DNA from: Allorhizobium paknamense
Lineage (GTDB): Bacteria; Pseudomonadota; Alphaproteobacteria; Rhizobiales; Rhizobiaceae
Direction of reading: 5' to 3'
NCBI RefSeq assembly: GCF_030815125.1
Contig: NZ_JAUSWH010000002.1
Coordinates: 186,001 to 250,000, forward strand
Length of the DNA: 64,000 nt
Shown here in pieces: positions 27,165 through 38,997 of this stretch (its first letter is position 1; each line of letters starts with the position of its first letter). The notes beneath the pieces were generated by a model that was given only the letters and a program-made list of their open reading frames with translations, was not told the origin of the DNA and made no database searches. A program made the translations under genes and the position numbers.

Positions 27165-28172
27165 ATGACTGTGAGAATTGGTGTGATTGGCACCGGTGCC
27201 ATTGGCCGCGACCATGCGCGCCGCATTGAAAAAGTGCTGCAGGGCGGCCGTATCGTGGCGTTGTCGGATGTGAATGCGGCTTCCGCCGAGGCGGTGCGCG
27301 CCGATATCGCCCCCGATGCCAGGGTTTTCGCCAGTGGCGAGGAGTTGATTGCCGCGCCGGAGGTGGATGCCGTTCTGGTCACCTCCTGGGGCGCAACCCA
27401 TGAGCAATATGTGCTGGCGGCGCTGAAGGCAGGCAAGCCCTGCTTCTGCGAAAAGCCGCTGGCCACCACCGCCGAAGGCGCAAAGCGCATTGTCGATGCC
27501 GAGGTGGCGCTTGGCAGCCGTCTGGTGCAAGTCGGCTTCATGCGTCGCTACGATGCCGGTTACGTGGCGCTGAAGAAGGTGGTGGACAGTGAGATCGGCG
27601 CGCCTCTCATGGTGCATGCGGCCCATCGTAACCCTACCGTGCCGGAACAATACGTCACGCCGATGGCCATCCACGATACGCTGATCCACGAGATCGACGT
27701 GCTGCGCTGGCTGCTGAACGACGAGTATGTGTCGGCGCAGGTGGTGTTCCCGCGCGTCTCCAGCCATAGTCACTCCCAATTGCGCGATCCGCAGATCATT
27801 CTTCTGGAAACGAAGAAGGGCGTGCGCATCGATGTCGAGGTCTTCGTCAATTGCCGCTACGGCTACGACATTCAGTGCCAGGTGGTGGGCGAGGAGGGGC
27901 TCGCCAACCTGCCGGAACCGATGAGCATCGTCATGCGCAAGGATGCCCGGCAGCAGAACGCCATTCTGACAGACTGGAAAGACCGCTTCATCGCCTCCTA
28001 TGACGTGGAATTGCAGGATTTTCTCAAGGCTGCCGCCAATGGCACGGCGAGCGGCCCGTCCTCCTGGGATGGCTATGTCGCCGCCATCTCTTCCGACGCC
28101 TGCGTCAAGGCGCAGGAAACCGGTGAAATCGTGCCGATTTCGCTGCCCGAGCGCCCGGCGCTCTACAACTGA
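27165..28172 (+). CDS. Gfo/Idh/MocA oxidoreductase, inositol 2-dehydrogenase-like
   Basis: A 335-residue NAD(P)-dependent dehydrogenase. The Rossmann motif is [11 protein letters not shown] near residues 7-17. FCEKPLATT holds the conserved EKP (Lys of the catalytic set). [10 protein letters not shown] and [16 protein letters not shown] carry the D-x3-H pair typical of inositol dehydrogenases. The pattern fits IolG/MocA enzymes that oxidise myo- or scyllo-inositol or methylated forms to the 2-keto compound. The ATG at 27165 has GAGG before it, nine bases after the upstream stop. Substrate specificity is not readable. Confidence 0.9.
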   Translation: MTVRIGVIGTGAIGRDHARRIEKVLQGGRIVALSDVNAASAEAVRADIAPDARVFASGEELIAAPEVDAVLVTSWGATHEQYVLAALKAGKPCFCEKPLATTAEGAKRIVDAEVALGSRLVQVGFMRRYDAGYVALKKVVDSEIGAPLMVHAAHRNPTVPEQYVTPMAIHDTLIHEIDVLRWLLNDEYVSAQVVFPRVSSHSHSQLRDPQIILLETKKGVRIDVEVFVNCRYGYDIQCQVVGEEGLANLPEPMSIVMRKDARQQNAILTDWKDRFIASYDVELQDFLKAAANGTASGPSSWDGYVAAISSDACVKAQETGEIVPISLPERPALYN

Positions 28173-28184
28173 TCAGGTTCTCCT

Positions 28185-28973
28185 ATGAAATTGAAATTCG
28201 CTCTCAATCATATCACTGCACCGAAGCTTTCACTTGAGGAGTTTATTGCGCTTGCCGCCAGGCTCGGCATTCGCGACATCGAGATCCGCAACGATCTTCC
28301 CAATGAGCTGAGCCAGTTGAAACCGCAGGAGGTGAAGGCGATTGCCGCGGCGCATGGCGTCACCATCATCTCCATCAATGCGCTTTATCCCTTCAACGTC
28401 TGGTCCGGCGACCTGCCGGAACGGGCGCTGGCCATGGCGGATTACGCGGAAAAAAGCGGCGCGAAGGCGCTGGTCATGTGCCCGCTGAACGAGGGCCGGC
28501 CAGTGGCGTTCAAGGATCTCGTCCAGGCGCTTTCGGCAATGAAACCCATTCTCGAAGATCGTGGCCTGACGGGTCTTGTCGAGCCGCTCGGTTTTCCCGT
28601 CTCTTCGCTGCGAACGAAGGGTGAGGCGGTGAAGGCCATCGATGAAGCGGGCGGCCAGTCCGTTTACAAGCTGGTTCACGATACCTTCCATCACCATCTT
28701 GCCGGCGAAACCGAATTCTTCCCTGAGAAGACGGGGCTCGTGCATATTTCCGGGGTCGTCGATCCGGCGGTCCGTGTCGATGCCATGCTCGATTCCCACC
28801 GCGTGCTGGTGGACAAGGCGGACCGGCTGGAAAACATCGCCCAGATCAAGGCTCTGCTGGCGGCAGGGTTCGAAGGCCCTTATTCCTTCGAACCCTTTGC
28901 CGAGGAGGTGCATGCGCTGGCCGATCCGCTGACGGCAGTCGGCGAGAGCATGGCCTATATCCGCAGCGCATGA
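28185..28973 (+). CDS. Sugar phosphate isomerase/epimerase, MocC/IolI-like TIM barrel
   Basis: A 262-residue TIM barrel of the AP-endonuclease-2 superfamily. The first strand is KLKFALNHITAPKLSLEEFI, followed by IRDIEIRNDLPNELSQL, and VHDTFHHHLAGE with GLVHISGVVDP carries likely metal-binding His and Asp residues. It resembles MocC of rhizopine catabolism and the IolE/IolI group that converts keto-inositols. It starts 12 bases after the dehydrogenase gene and is the last gene of the catabolic unit. It probably acts on the product of that enzyme. Confidence 0.82.
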   Translation: MKLKFALNHITAPKLSLEEFIALAARLGIRDIEIRNDLPNELSQLKPQEVKAIAAAHGVTIISINALYPFNVWSGDLPERALAMADYAEKSGAKALVMCPLNEGRPVAFKDLVQALSAMKPILEDRGLTGLVEPLGFPVSSLRTKGEAVKAIDEAGGQSVYKLVHDTFHHHLAGETEFFPEKTGLVHISGVVDPAVRVDAMLDSHRVLVDKADRLENIAQIKALLAAGFEGPYSFEPFAEEVHALADPLTAVGESMAYIRSA

Positions 28974-29037
28974 GGGTGACCGTTTCACCGGACAGGGACG
29001 GTGATCCGGGAACTTCCCGCTGATCCACAGGTTGGAG

Positions 29038-29067
29038 AAAGGCACCGGTCAACCGGCCGGTGCCTTT
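29038..29067 (+). other. Strong hairpin just upstream of a small-gene Shine-Dalgarno
   Basis: AAAGGCACCGG (29038-29048) pairs perfectly with CCGGTGCCTTT (29057-29067); the loop is TCAACCGG. There is no U-tract beyond the stem. The Shine-Dalgarno GGAGG of the next gene starts three bases later, so the hairpin may mark a processed 5' end. Confidence 0.6.
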
Positions 29068-29080
29068 CAGGAGGATCGAC

Positions 29081-29215
29081 ATGGCCAATCCCAGCGACAA
29101 GGACCCGGCGGAAGGCTCCCGCGAAACCGTGGACAAGGAGCTGAAGCGGCAGGACGACAAGAAGAAGGACGAGGCCGGATCAAACCATGAGCCGGGAAAG
29201 CCCCGGCCCATGTAG
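29081..29215 (+). CDS. Small highly charged protein, 44 residues
   Basis: Sequence begins MANPSDKDPAEGSRETVDKE and is rich in Lys, Asp and Glu, with no hydrophobic core; it is probably disordered. CAGGAGG lies seven bases before the ATG, a near-ideal site, which is the main support. Short hydrophilic proteins of this type occur widely in rhizobia, but I cannot name a function. It follows the MocC-like gene by 107 bases behind a strong hairpin and ends just before a MITE-like element. Confidence 0.65.
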   Translation: MANPSDKDPAEGSRETVDKELKRQDDKKKDEAGSNHEPGKPRPM

Positions 29216-29223
29216 ATGCCGTT

Positions 29224-29491
29224 TAGGGTCAAAACTCAATCAGGATGGGTGTTCTGCAAGGCGCATTTTGTGTCTGAGTAGGAGGAAAGGTGAAGGAAAT
29301 GCCGATCATTTTCAAACCTTTCCGACGCCCGCAGACGCAAAATACGCCTTGCCCGAAGGGTTGAACGGGATGGGCCGACTGATTGCGAACAATGCTCGAC
29401 AAGGCCTCAAGGCCTTGCCTTGTGCTTGTTCGCTGCCATTCAATCCCATCCCGTTCAACAGAACACCCATCCTGATTGAGTTTTGACCCTA
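29224..29491. mobile_element. 268-bp MITE-like element with perfect 33-bp inverted ends
   Basis: The 33 bases from 29224 (TAGGGTCAAAACTCAATCAG...) are the exact reverse complement of 29459-29491. Inside are two more hairpins: an imperfect one between 29257-29278 and about 29336-29357, and a perfect 15-bp pair GTTGAACGGGATGGG / CCCATCCCGTTCAAC (29360-29374 / 29445-29459) with nested pairs. It has no coding frame. Both ends carry TA, as expected for a TA target duplication of the IS630/Tc1 type. No transposase is in the window. Confidence 0.75.
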
Positions 29492-29844
29492 GAGCGCCGA
29501 TCTGAGTGAATCACAGTACACGACGCTACGGTTCTACGTGTGGTTTACCCCCCTCTGTCCTGCCGGACATCTCCCCCTCAAGGGGGGAGATCGGCAAAAT
29601 GAAGGCCCTGTTTAAATTCTGGAAAACGCTGCAATCGCAGATATTTATGGAAGGATGACGCTTTTTCCGCATTGTAATCTCCCCCCTTGAGGGGGAGATG
29701 CCTGGCAAGGCAGAGGGGGTAGCCCGCACGACATACCTGAGCGTCGTGTACTGTGTGAGTGAATCAGATCGGCGCTCTAACTTTTTGTATTTACACATTT
29801 CCGGACGGAAAACCGGCCTCCACTTTTCTCAAGATAATCCTCTC
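29491..29844. repeat. Composite palindrome inserted in an R1 element
   Basis: The outer arms, AGAGCGCCGATCTGAGTGAA at 29491 and GTGAATCAGATCGGCGCTCT ending at 29778, match the second R1 arm. Between them is a larger inverted repeat: 29543-29591 and 29677-29724, each with ATCTCCCCCTCAAGGGGGGA-type sequence, around a core of about 85 bases. The R1 hairpin half follows to about 29844 and abuts the glgB stop codon. It reads as one repeat nested inside another. Confidence 0.7.
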
Positions 29845-29848
29845 GGCT

Positions 29849-32061
29849 TCATGACCCCTCCCGCCGCCAGATCAGGTAAAGTGTTGAAAGCGGCGGCAGG
29901 GTCAGCGACAGCGATTGCGGGCGGCCATGGGCGGGGTGATCTTCTGTCCAGGCTTCCACATTGCCGAGATTGCCGCCGCCATAAATGGCGGCGTCACTGT
30001 TGAACACTTCCCGCCAGCATCCGGCTTCCGGCACGCCAAGACGATAATTCTGGCGGGGCACCGGTGTCATGTTGGAGACAGCAAGCACGATGCTGGTGCG
30101 GTCGGCGCTGTAGCGCAGCATGGCGAAGATCGAGTTTTCGGCGTCGTCGGCGCTCGCCCATTCAAAGCCTTGCGGATCGAGATCGCCGAAGTGCAGGGCG
30201 TTTTCGCTGGTATAAAGCCGGTTGAGGTCTGCAAGCAGTCTTTGCAGACCGGCATGGGCGGGATCGTCCAGCAGATCCCAATGCACCGAGGCATCGTGGT
30301 TCCACTCGGCATGCTGGCCAAGTTCGCTGCCCATGAACAGCAGTTTCTTGCCGGGATGCGCCCACATGAAGCCGAAATAGGCGCGCAGATTGGCGCGCTT
30401 CTGCCAGTCATCGCCGGGCATCTTGCCAAGGAGCGAGCCTTTGCCATGCACCACTTCGTCGTGGGAGATCGGCAGGATGAAGCGCTCCGAATAGGCATAG
30501 ACCATGCCGAAGGTCATCGAGCCGTGATGGTATCGGCGATAGACCGGGTCTTCCTGCATGTAATGCAGGCTGTCATGCATCCAGCCCATGTTCCATTTGA
30601 AGTCGAAGCCAAGGCCGCCTTCCTCGGTCGGGCGGGTGACGCCGGGCCAGGCGGTGGATTCCTCCGCCATGGTCAGCGCCGCCGGGCAGCGGGTGCGGAT
30701 GATGCTGTTCAGATGCTTGAAGAACTCCACCGATTCCAGGTTTTCCCGCCCGCCGTAGCGATTGGGAATCCATTCGCCGTCATTGCGGCTGTAATCGCGG
30801 TATAGCATGGAGGCGACAGCATCGACGCGCAACGCATCGACGTGAAACTCCTCCAGCCAGTGCAGGGCGCTGGCAATCAGGAACCCCTTCACCTCATTGC
30901 GTCCGAGATTGTAGATCAGCGTGTTCCAGTCGCGGTGAAAGCCCTCGCGCGGGTCCTCATGCTCGTAAAGCGCGGTGCCGTCGAAGCGGGCAAGCCCCCA
31001 GACATCGGTTGGGAAATGCGCAGGCACCCAGTCGAGAATGACGCCGATGCCGGAAGCATGGCAGCGGTCGATGAAATAGGCGAAATCCTCCGGCGTGCCG
31101 TGGCGGCCTGTGGGCGCGAACAGGCCGAGCGGCTGATAGCCCCAGGAGCCGCCAAAGGGGTGCTCCATGATAGGCAACAGTTCGATATGGGTAAAGCCCA
31201 TCTTCACCACATAGGGAATGAGCCGCTGGCTGAGTTCCACCCAGTCCAGCATGCGGTTGCCGTCTTCGCTGATCCTGAGCCAGGAGCCGGCATGAAGCTC
31301 GTAAATCGAAATCGGCTGGGTGAGCCGGTCTTCCCCATGATGGCGGCTTAGCCAGTCCCCGTCCGTCCAGGGGAAAGGGTCGGCAGAGGCCACGACCGAG
31401 GCGGTGCCGGGGGCCGCTTCGGCGGCGCGCGCCAGAGGATCGGCCTTTTGCGGCAGTGGCGTACCGTTGGCATCGAGGATTTCGAACTTGTAGCGCTCGC
31501 CCTTGCCGAGGCGGGGAATGAAGAGTTCCCACACCCCTGCCGAGGCTCGCAGCCGCATGGGGTGACGCCGTCCATCCCAGGAATTGAAATCGCCCACCAC
31601 GGAAACCCGGCGTGCATTCGGAGCCCAGACGGAAAATCGGACACCGCTGATGCCATCGACCCGCATGGGCCGGGCACCGAACACCCGGCCCATTTCATAA
31701 TGCGTGCCCTGGGAAAAAAGGTGCAGGTCGAGCTCGCCGAGCAGCAGGCCGAACGCGTAGGGGTCTTCGGTTTCCTGAACGGCATCCGGCCACTGGATGC
31801 GCAGCCGGTAGCGCGACAGGCCGGGCAAAGTGCCCGCGAACAAGCCGCCCGGATGGGCCGGGTCAAGCCGTTTGACGGCAGCGCCGCTTTCGGTGTCCAC
31901 GACCTCCACCGAAACCGCGCCGGGATAAAGCGCGCGGATGACGGTCAGGTCGCCGAGATGATGGCGGCCGAGGACAGCGAAGGGATCGCCATGGCGGCCT
32001 TCCACCAGGGCATCGGCGGCAGACCGGTCGATGCCGGTCATGGGGTCCAGTCGTTCCAGCA

Positions 32062-32062
<1 letters not shown>
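29849..32062 (-). CDS. glgB: 1,4-alpha-glucan branching enzyme
   Basis: A 737-residue GlgB of GH13. It transfers alpha-1,4 chains to O6 to make branches. An N-terminal CBM48 region (about 30-220, [20 protein letters not shown]) precedes the TIM barrel. The nucleophile is Asp414 in [11 protein letters not shown], the acid/base Glu467 in TMAEES, and the third acid is in [11 protein letters not shown]. The ATG at 32062 overlaps the treS-mak stop (TGATG), so translation is coupled; a longer frame upstream is not used. It completes the GlgE route by branching the glucan. Confidence 0.97.
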
Positions 32063-35382
<3,320 letters not shown>

Positions 35383-35401
35383 GATATTGATCCTTTTTGA
35401 G

Positions 35402-35458
35402 TGTTTCCAGGAAAAGCGGGAACCGGCATTCCGTCTGGAAACACGGAAAAACAAAAGC
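35402..35458 (-). repeat. R1 half-element inside the glgE-treS operon, compensated stem
   Basis: GTGTTTCC pairs with GGAAACAC, where the standard copy has GCATTTCC/GGAAATGC. The loop keeps AGGAAAAGCGGGAACCGG. On the minus strand it begins directly after the glgE TAA stop. Confidence 0.75.
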
Positions 35459-38400
35459 TTAGCGTACGCGCCAGATTGCGAAGGGCTGCTCGGGGGTCAG
35501 TCGCAGGTGTTGCCGCTTGCCGGTCCAGGTGAAGTGGCGGCCTGTCAGAAGGTCTTCCATGGGCAACGAGGCGTGGTCCGGCAGGTTCCAGGACCAGAGC
35601 GGTATTTCCACATCCGCCTCCTGTGCATGGTGCGGATCGAGACTGATGGCGATCAGCAGCACGTTTTCGCGCCCGGCGCTGGCCTTTTCGAAGAACATCA
35701 CCTGATCGTTCCAGGCGTTGAGCAGCGTCAGTCCGAGATGGCTGTGCAATGCCGGATTGTCGCGGCGAATACGGTTGAGCTGGGTGATTTCACCCTTGAT
35801 GTTGCCGGGCCGGTCCCAGTCCCAGGCGCGGATTTCGTATTTCTCGCTGTCGGCATATTCCTTGCGCTTGGCGTCGGGGCGGCCTTCGCAGAGTTCGAAG
35901 CCGTTATAGACGCCCCACAATCCCGAAAGCGTGGCCGCCAGCGCCGCGCGGATGACAAAGGCCGGGCGCGGGGCATTTTGCAGGAAATCCGGGTTGATAT
36001 CGTGGGTGTTGACGAAGAAATGCGGGCGGAAAAACTCCTTCGGCGCTTCCTCGGTGATCTCGCGCATATACTGCTCAAGCTCCCACTTGGCATTGCGCCA
36101 GGTGAAATAGGTGTAGGATTGCGAAAAGCCGATCTTGGCCAGACGATACATGACCTTGGGCCGGGTAAAGGCCTCCGAGAGAAAGATGACCTCCGGATTG
36201 CGGGCGCGGATTTCCGCAATCAGCCACTCCCAGAACGGAAAGGGCTTGGTGTGGGGATTATCCACCCGGAAGACCTTGACGCCCTGATCCACCCAAAGCT
36301 CGACGATCTCCTTCAGGCTCTGCCAGAGCCCCGGTACCGCATCGCGGGCGTAGAAATCGACATTGACGATGTCCTCGTATTTTTTCGGCGGATTTTCCGC
36401 GTAGCGAATACTGCCGTCGGGCCGCCAGTCGAACCAGCCGGGATGTTGCGTCAGCCAGGGATGGTCAGGCGAGGCCTGGATGGCCAGGTCGAGCGCGATT
36501 TCCAGCCCGTGCTCGCTGGCGGCAGTAATCAGCCTGCGGAAATCCTCGAACGTGCCGAGCTGAGGATGAATGGCGTCATGGCCGCCCGCCTCCGAGCCGA
36601 TGGCATAGGGGCTGCCGGGATCTTCCGGCCCCGCTTTCAGGCTGTTGTTGCGCCCCTTGCGGTTGGTGGTGCCAATGGGGTGGATGGGCGGAAAATAGAG
36701 CGTGTCGAAGCCCATGGCACGAATGGCGGGCAGGCGGGCGATCACGTCGTCAAAGGTGCCGTGCCGGTGCGGATCGCCGCTCTGGGAACGGGGAAAGATC
36801 TGGTACCAGCTGGAAAAGGAGGCTTCGCGCCGCTCGGCATCCACCGGGACGGCGGCTGAGCGCAGCCGGAAAGGGCGGCGGTCAGCCTGCTGCATCAGGG
36901 CAAACGTCCCGGCATGCAGGAGCAGGCTGGTTTTAGCCGCAGCATCGGCCTGTTCAAACTCATCGATCAGCCGTTGCAGAGCGGTCTTCACCGGATCGGT
37001 GGCGGCCTCCATCGCCTCGCGGATCAGGATCAGGCCTTCCTGCTGTTCCAGCGTCAGATCGAGGCGCGCCTCATGCTTTTTCTGCAATTCGGAGCGGAAA
37101 ATCGCAAAGGGGTTGCGCCAGCATTCCACCGCGAATTCGTGCCGCCCCAGCCGCTCCAGCGGGAATTCCCCGCGCCACCGATCATTGACCAGCAGCTGCA
37201 TCGGCACCTCCGTCCAGTCCGGCTGATCGGCGGCGCGCCACAAAAGGGCAGCGCTGATCGGATCATGACCTTCGCCGAAGAGATCGGCTTCCACCGTCAG
37301 CATCTGGCCGACCACACGCTTGACCGGAAAGCGCCCGCCATCGACGCTCGGCGTGATGTTTTCGATCACCAATCTCGATGTTCTTGCCGCTTCTAGCGCC
37401 GGGGTACCCGCCGCCATCCGCACGGCACTGGCGGGCGTGCCTTCAAAAATGCGGACATCTCCCGGCGCAAGGCGCAGATCGGCGGTGAGCTTCTGCTCCG
37501 GTCTGCCGCTTTCGGTCAGCGGCAGGAAGCGGAAACAGGTCTCGCTCAGCGCCTGAAAAGGAACGGCGCTGCTGCGGCGCAGGTCGCGATTGAAGAGAAT
37601 GACCCTGAGCCGCTCGCTGTGACGCAGATCCGGATGATCGCCGGTAATCAGCGCGGCTGTGGAGGTGCCGCTGGCGCTGATCAGACGGGAAGGCGGGGGC
37701 GTCAAGGCCGAGCGTGCCAGGCTTTCATTGGTGCGGCGGATGCTGCCGGAGAGGTCGAACGCCTGCCGGTCGCGCAGTGCTTTCAGCCCCAGTCCCTCGC
37801 CATGCAGCGGATCGAGCGGGGTGGCAACGCCAAATTCGAAACCCATGGGCACCATCAGCCCGCCACCATGGGCGGCCGCCAGTGTGAGCGCCTGACGCGC
37901 GCGCCGCTCCAGCACCTCCGTTCCCTCGGCGCCATGGGCGACGCGTGGGCCAAAGGGCGCTTCCGGCATGGCGATCTGCAAGGGGAAATCCCGCTGCACT
38001 TCGGTTTCGTCGAGAAGCCACCGCTCTTCTCCATCCCACCAGGCCAGCGATGAAAAGGCACCCGCAAAACCGGCATGCGCCAGGCTCCGCCTCAACTCGA
38101 AGGGCGTTCCCGGTGTCCAGGCATAGAAACGGCATCGCGGATGGCTGGCGGTAACCCCGGCAATCAGGGTGCGCCATTCCTGCGGCGCCAGCGCCAAAAG
38201 GTCGAGACAGCGAAAGCCGGCAATGCCGCTCTCCGCCAAAGCAGCAAGGCGGATGCGCCAGGCGGTGAGATGATTTTCCCGGGCTGTTTCGTCCAGCCCC
38301 TCAAGCCCATGGCTTCCGGCCATCTGCGGGGCCGGGCGCGGGTCTGCGGCAATGGCGGGGGAGGGATCGGGCAGACGGCCGGGAGCGACGTCCATGAAAA

Positions 38401-38695
38401 GATCGATGCCGGTTTCCTGCTGAAGGGCGCGCAATTGCTGAAGCCCTGTGCGAACATCCTCGCCCAGCCCGAGCGCCGGGTCGAGCCGCTCGAAATCCTC
38501 GCTGATGAACAGGCTGGTTCCTTCGCGCCGTTGAAACAGGGGGGCGGTCAGCACGCTGTCAAAACCAAGGCTGCGGGCATGGTGGAAAAGCTCCCGCCAA
38601 TCCGCAATTCCTCCCAGCATCAGCGGGTGCACATAATAGAGGCGCGGGGCTTCCCCGGCACCGGCCTTAACACCGCCGCGTGCATGAGCATCCAT
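35459..38695 (-). CDS. glgE: Alpha-1,4-glucan:maltose-1-phosphate maltosyltransferase, long form
   Basis: A 1078-residue GlgE, which extends linear alpha-glucan with maltose from maltose-1-phosphate. The C-terminal ~660 residues are canonical: the N-domain begins RLVIENITPSVDGGRFPVKR, then WYQIFPRSQ and FPPIHPIGTTNRKGRNN. The nucleophile is Asp812 in FRVDNPHTKP, the acid Glu lies in FLSEAFTRP, and NTHDINPDF follows. The first ~400 residues are an extra domain resembling an alpha-amylase barrel but without a recognisable catalytic triad (RFYAWTPGTPFEL, MVPMGFEFG). Long forms of this kind occur in other proteobacteria. It is the first gene of glgE-treS-glgB. Confidence 0.95.
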   Translation of the reverse strand: MDAHARGGVKAGAGEAPRLYYVHPLMLGGIADWRELFHHARSLGFDSVLTAPLFQRREGTSLFISEDFERLDPALGLGEDVRTGLQQLRALQQETGIDLFMDVAPGRLPDPSPAIAADPRPAPQMAGSHGLEGLDETARENHLTAWRIRLAALAESGIAGFRCLDLLALAPQEWRTLIAGVTASHPRCRFYAWTPGTPFELRRSLAHAGFAGAFSSLAWWDGEERWLLDETEVQRDFPLQIAMPEAPFGPRVAHGAEGTEVLERRARQALTLAAAHGGGLMVPMGFEFGVATPLDPLHGEGLGLKALRDRQAFDLSGSIRRTNESLARSALTPPPSRLISASGTSTAALITGDHPDLRHSERLRVILFNRDLRRSSAVPFQALSETCFRFLPLTESGRPEQKLTADLRLAPGDVRIFEGTPASAVRMAAGTPALEAARTSRLVIENITPSVDGGRFPVKRVVGQMLTVEADLFGEGHDPISAALLWRAADQPDWTEVPMQLLVNDRWRGEFPLERLGRHEFAVECWRNPFAIFRSELQKKHEARLDLTLEQQEGLILIREAMEAATDPVKTALQRLIDEFEQADAAAKTSLLLHAGTFALMQQADRRPFRLRSAAVPVDAERREASFSSWYQIFPRSQSGDPHRHGTFDDVIARLPAIRAMGFDTLYFPPIHPIGTTNRKGRNNSLKAGPEDPGSPYAIGSEAGGHDAIHPQLGTFEDFRRLITAASEHGLEIALDLAIQASPDHPWLTQHPGWFDWRPDGSIRYAENPPKKYEDIVNVDFYARDAVPGLWQSLKEIVELWVDQGVKVFRVDNPHTKPFPFWEWLIAEIRARNPEVIFLSEAFTRPKVMYRLAKIGFSQSYTYFTWRNAKWELEQYMREITEEAPKEFFRPHFFVNTHDINPDFLQNAPRPAFVIRAALAATLSGLWGVYNGFELCEGRPDAKRKEYADSEKYEIRAWDWDRPGNIKGEITQLNRIRRDNPALHSHLGLTLLNAWNDQVMFFEKASAGRENVLLIAISLDPHHAQEADVEIPLWSWNLPDHASLPMEDLLTGRHFTWTGKRQHLRLTPEQPFAIWRVR

Positions 38696-38997
38696 GGATC
38701 ATCCTCCCAAGGTTTTGCTGTTAACCCTTGGAGGCAGGGCTTGTTCCTTCGTCGAGCCGCGCGGCGCATGGCCGAAACGCGTCATAAACGTGGCGCAAGG
38801 GCAACTGTCATGTCGTTTTTGCGGCAAGCTGTCGCTTTTGCATTGCGCTTCACGGCGCGCCTGCTATTGATTTTTCTCAAATGATTCTCGGTGCTTCTGG
38901 CTTTTGGGCAGGGTCGGAGCTTTTTCCATATTTCAGGCATCCGCGCGGGATGTGTTTCGGCGGTTGTGGGATCCATTTCGTGAGCGGAGATTGGGGC
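38696..38997. other. Divergent promoter region glgE / export lipoprotein (302 bases)
   Basis: No convincing gene. The region must contain the promoters of the leftward glycogen operon and the rightward lipoprotein gene. A 24-codon frame at 38810..38884 (start MSFLRQAVAF) has a poorly placed AAGG and is not called. Confidence 0.5.

Noticed and set aside
38810-38884. A 24-codon hydrophobic frame (MSFLRQAVAF...) before the OPX gene
   Set aside because: The ribosome site is poorly spaced and nothing else supports translation.
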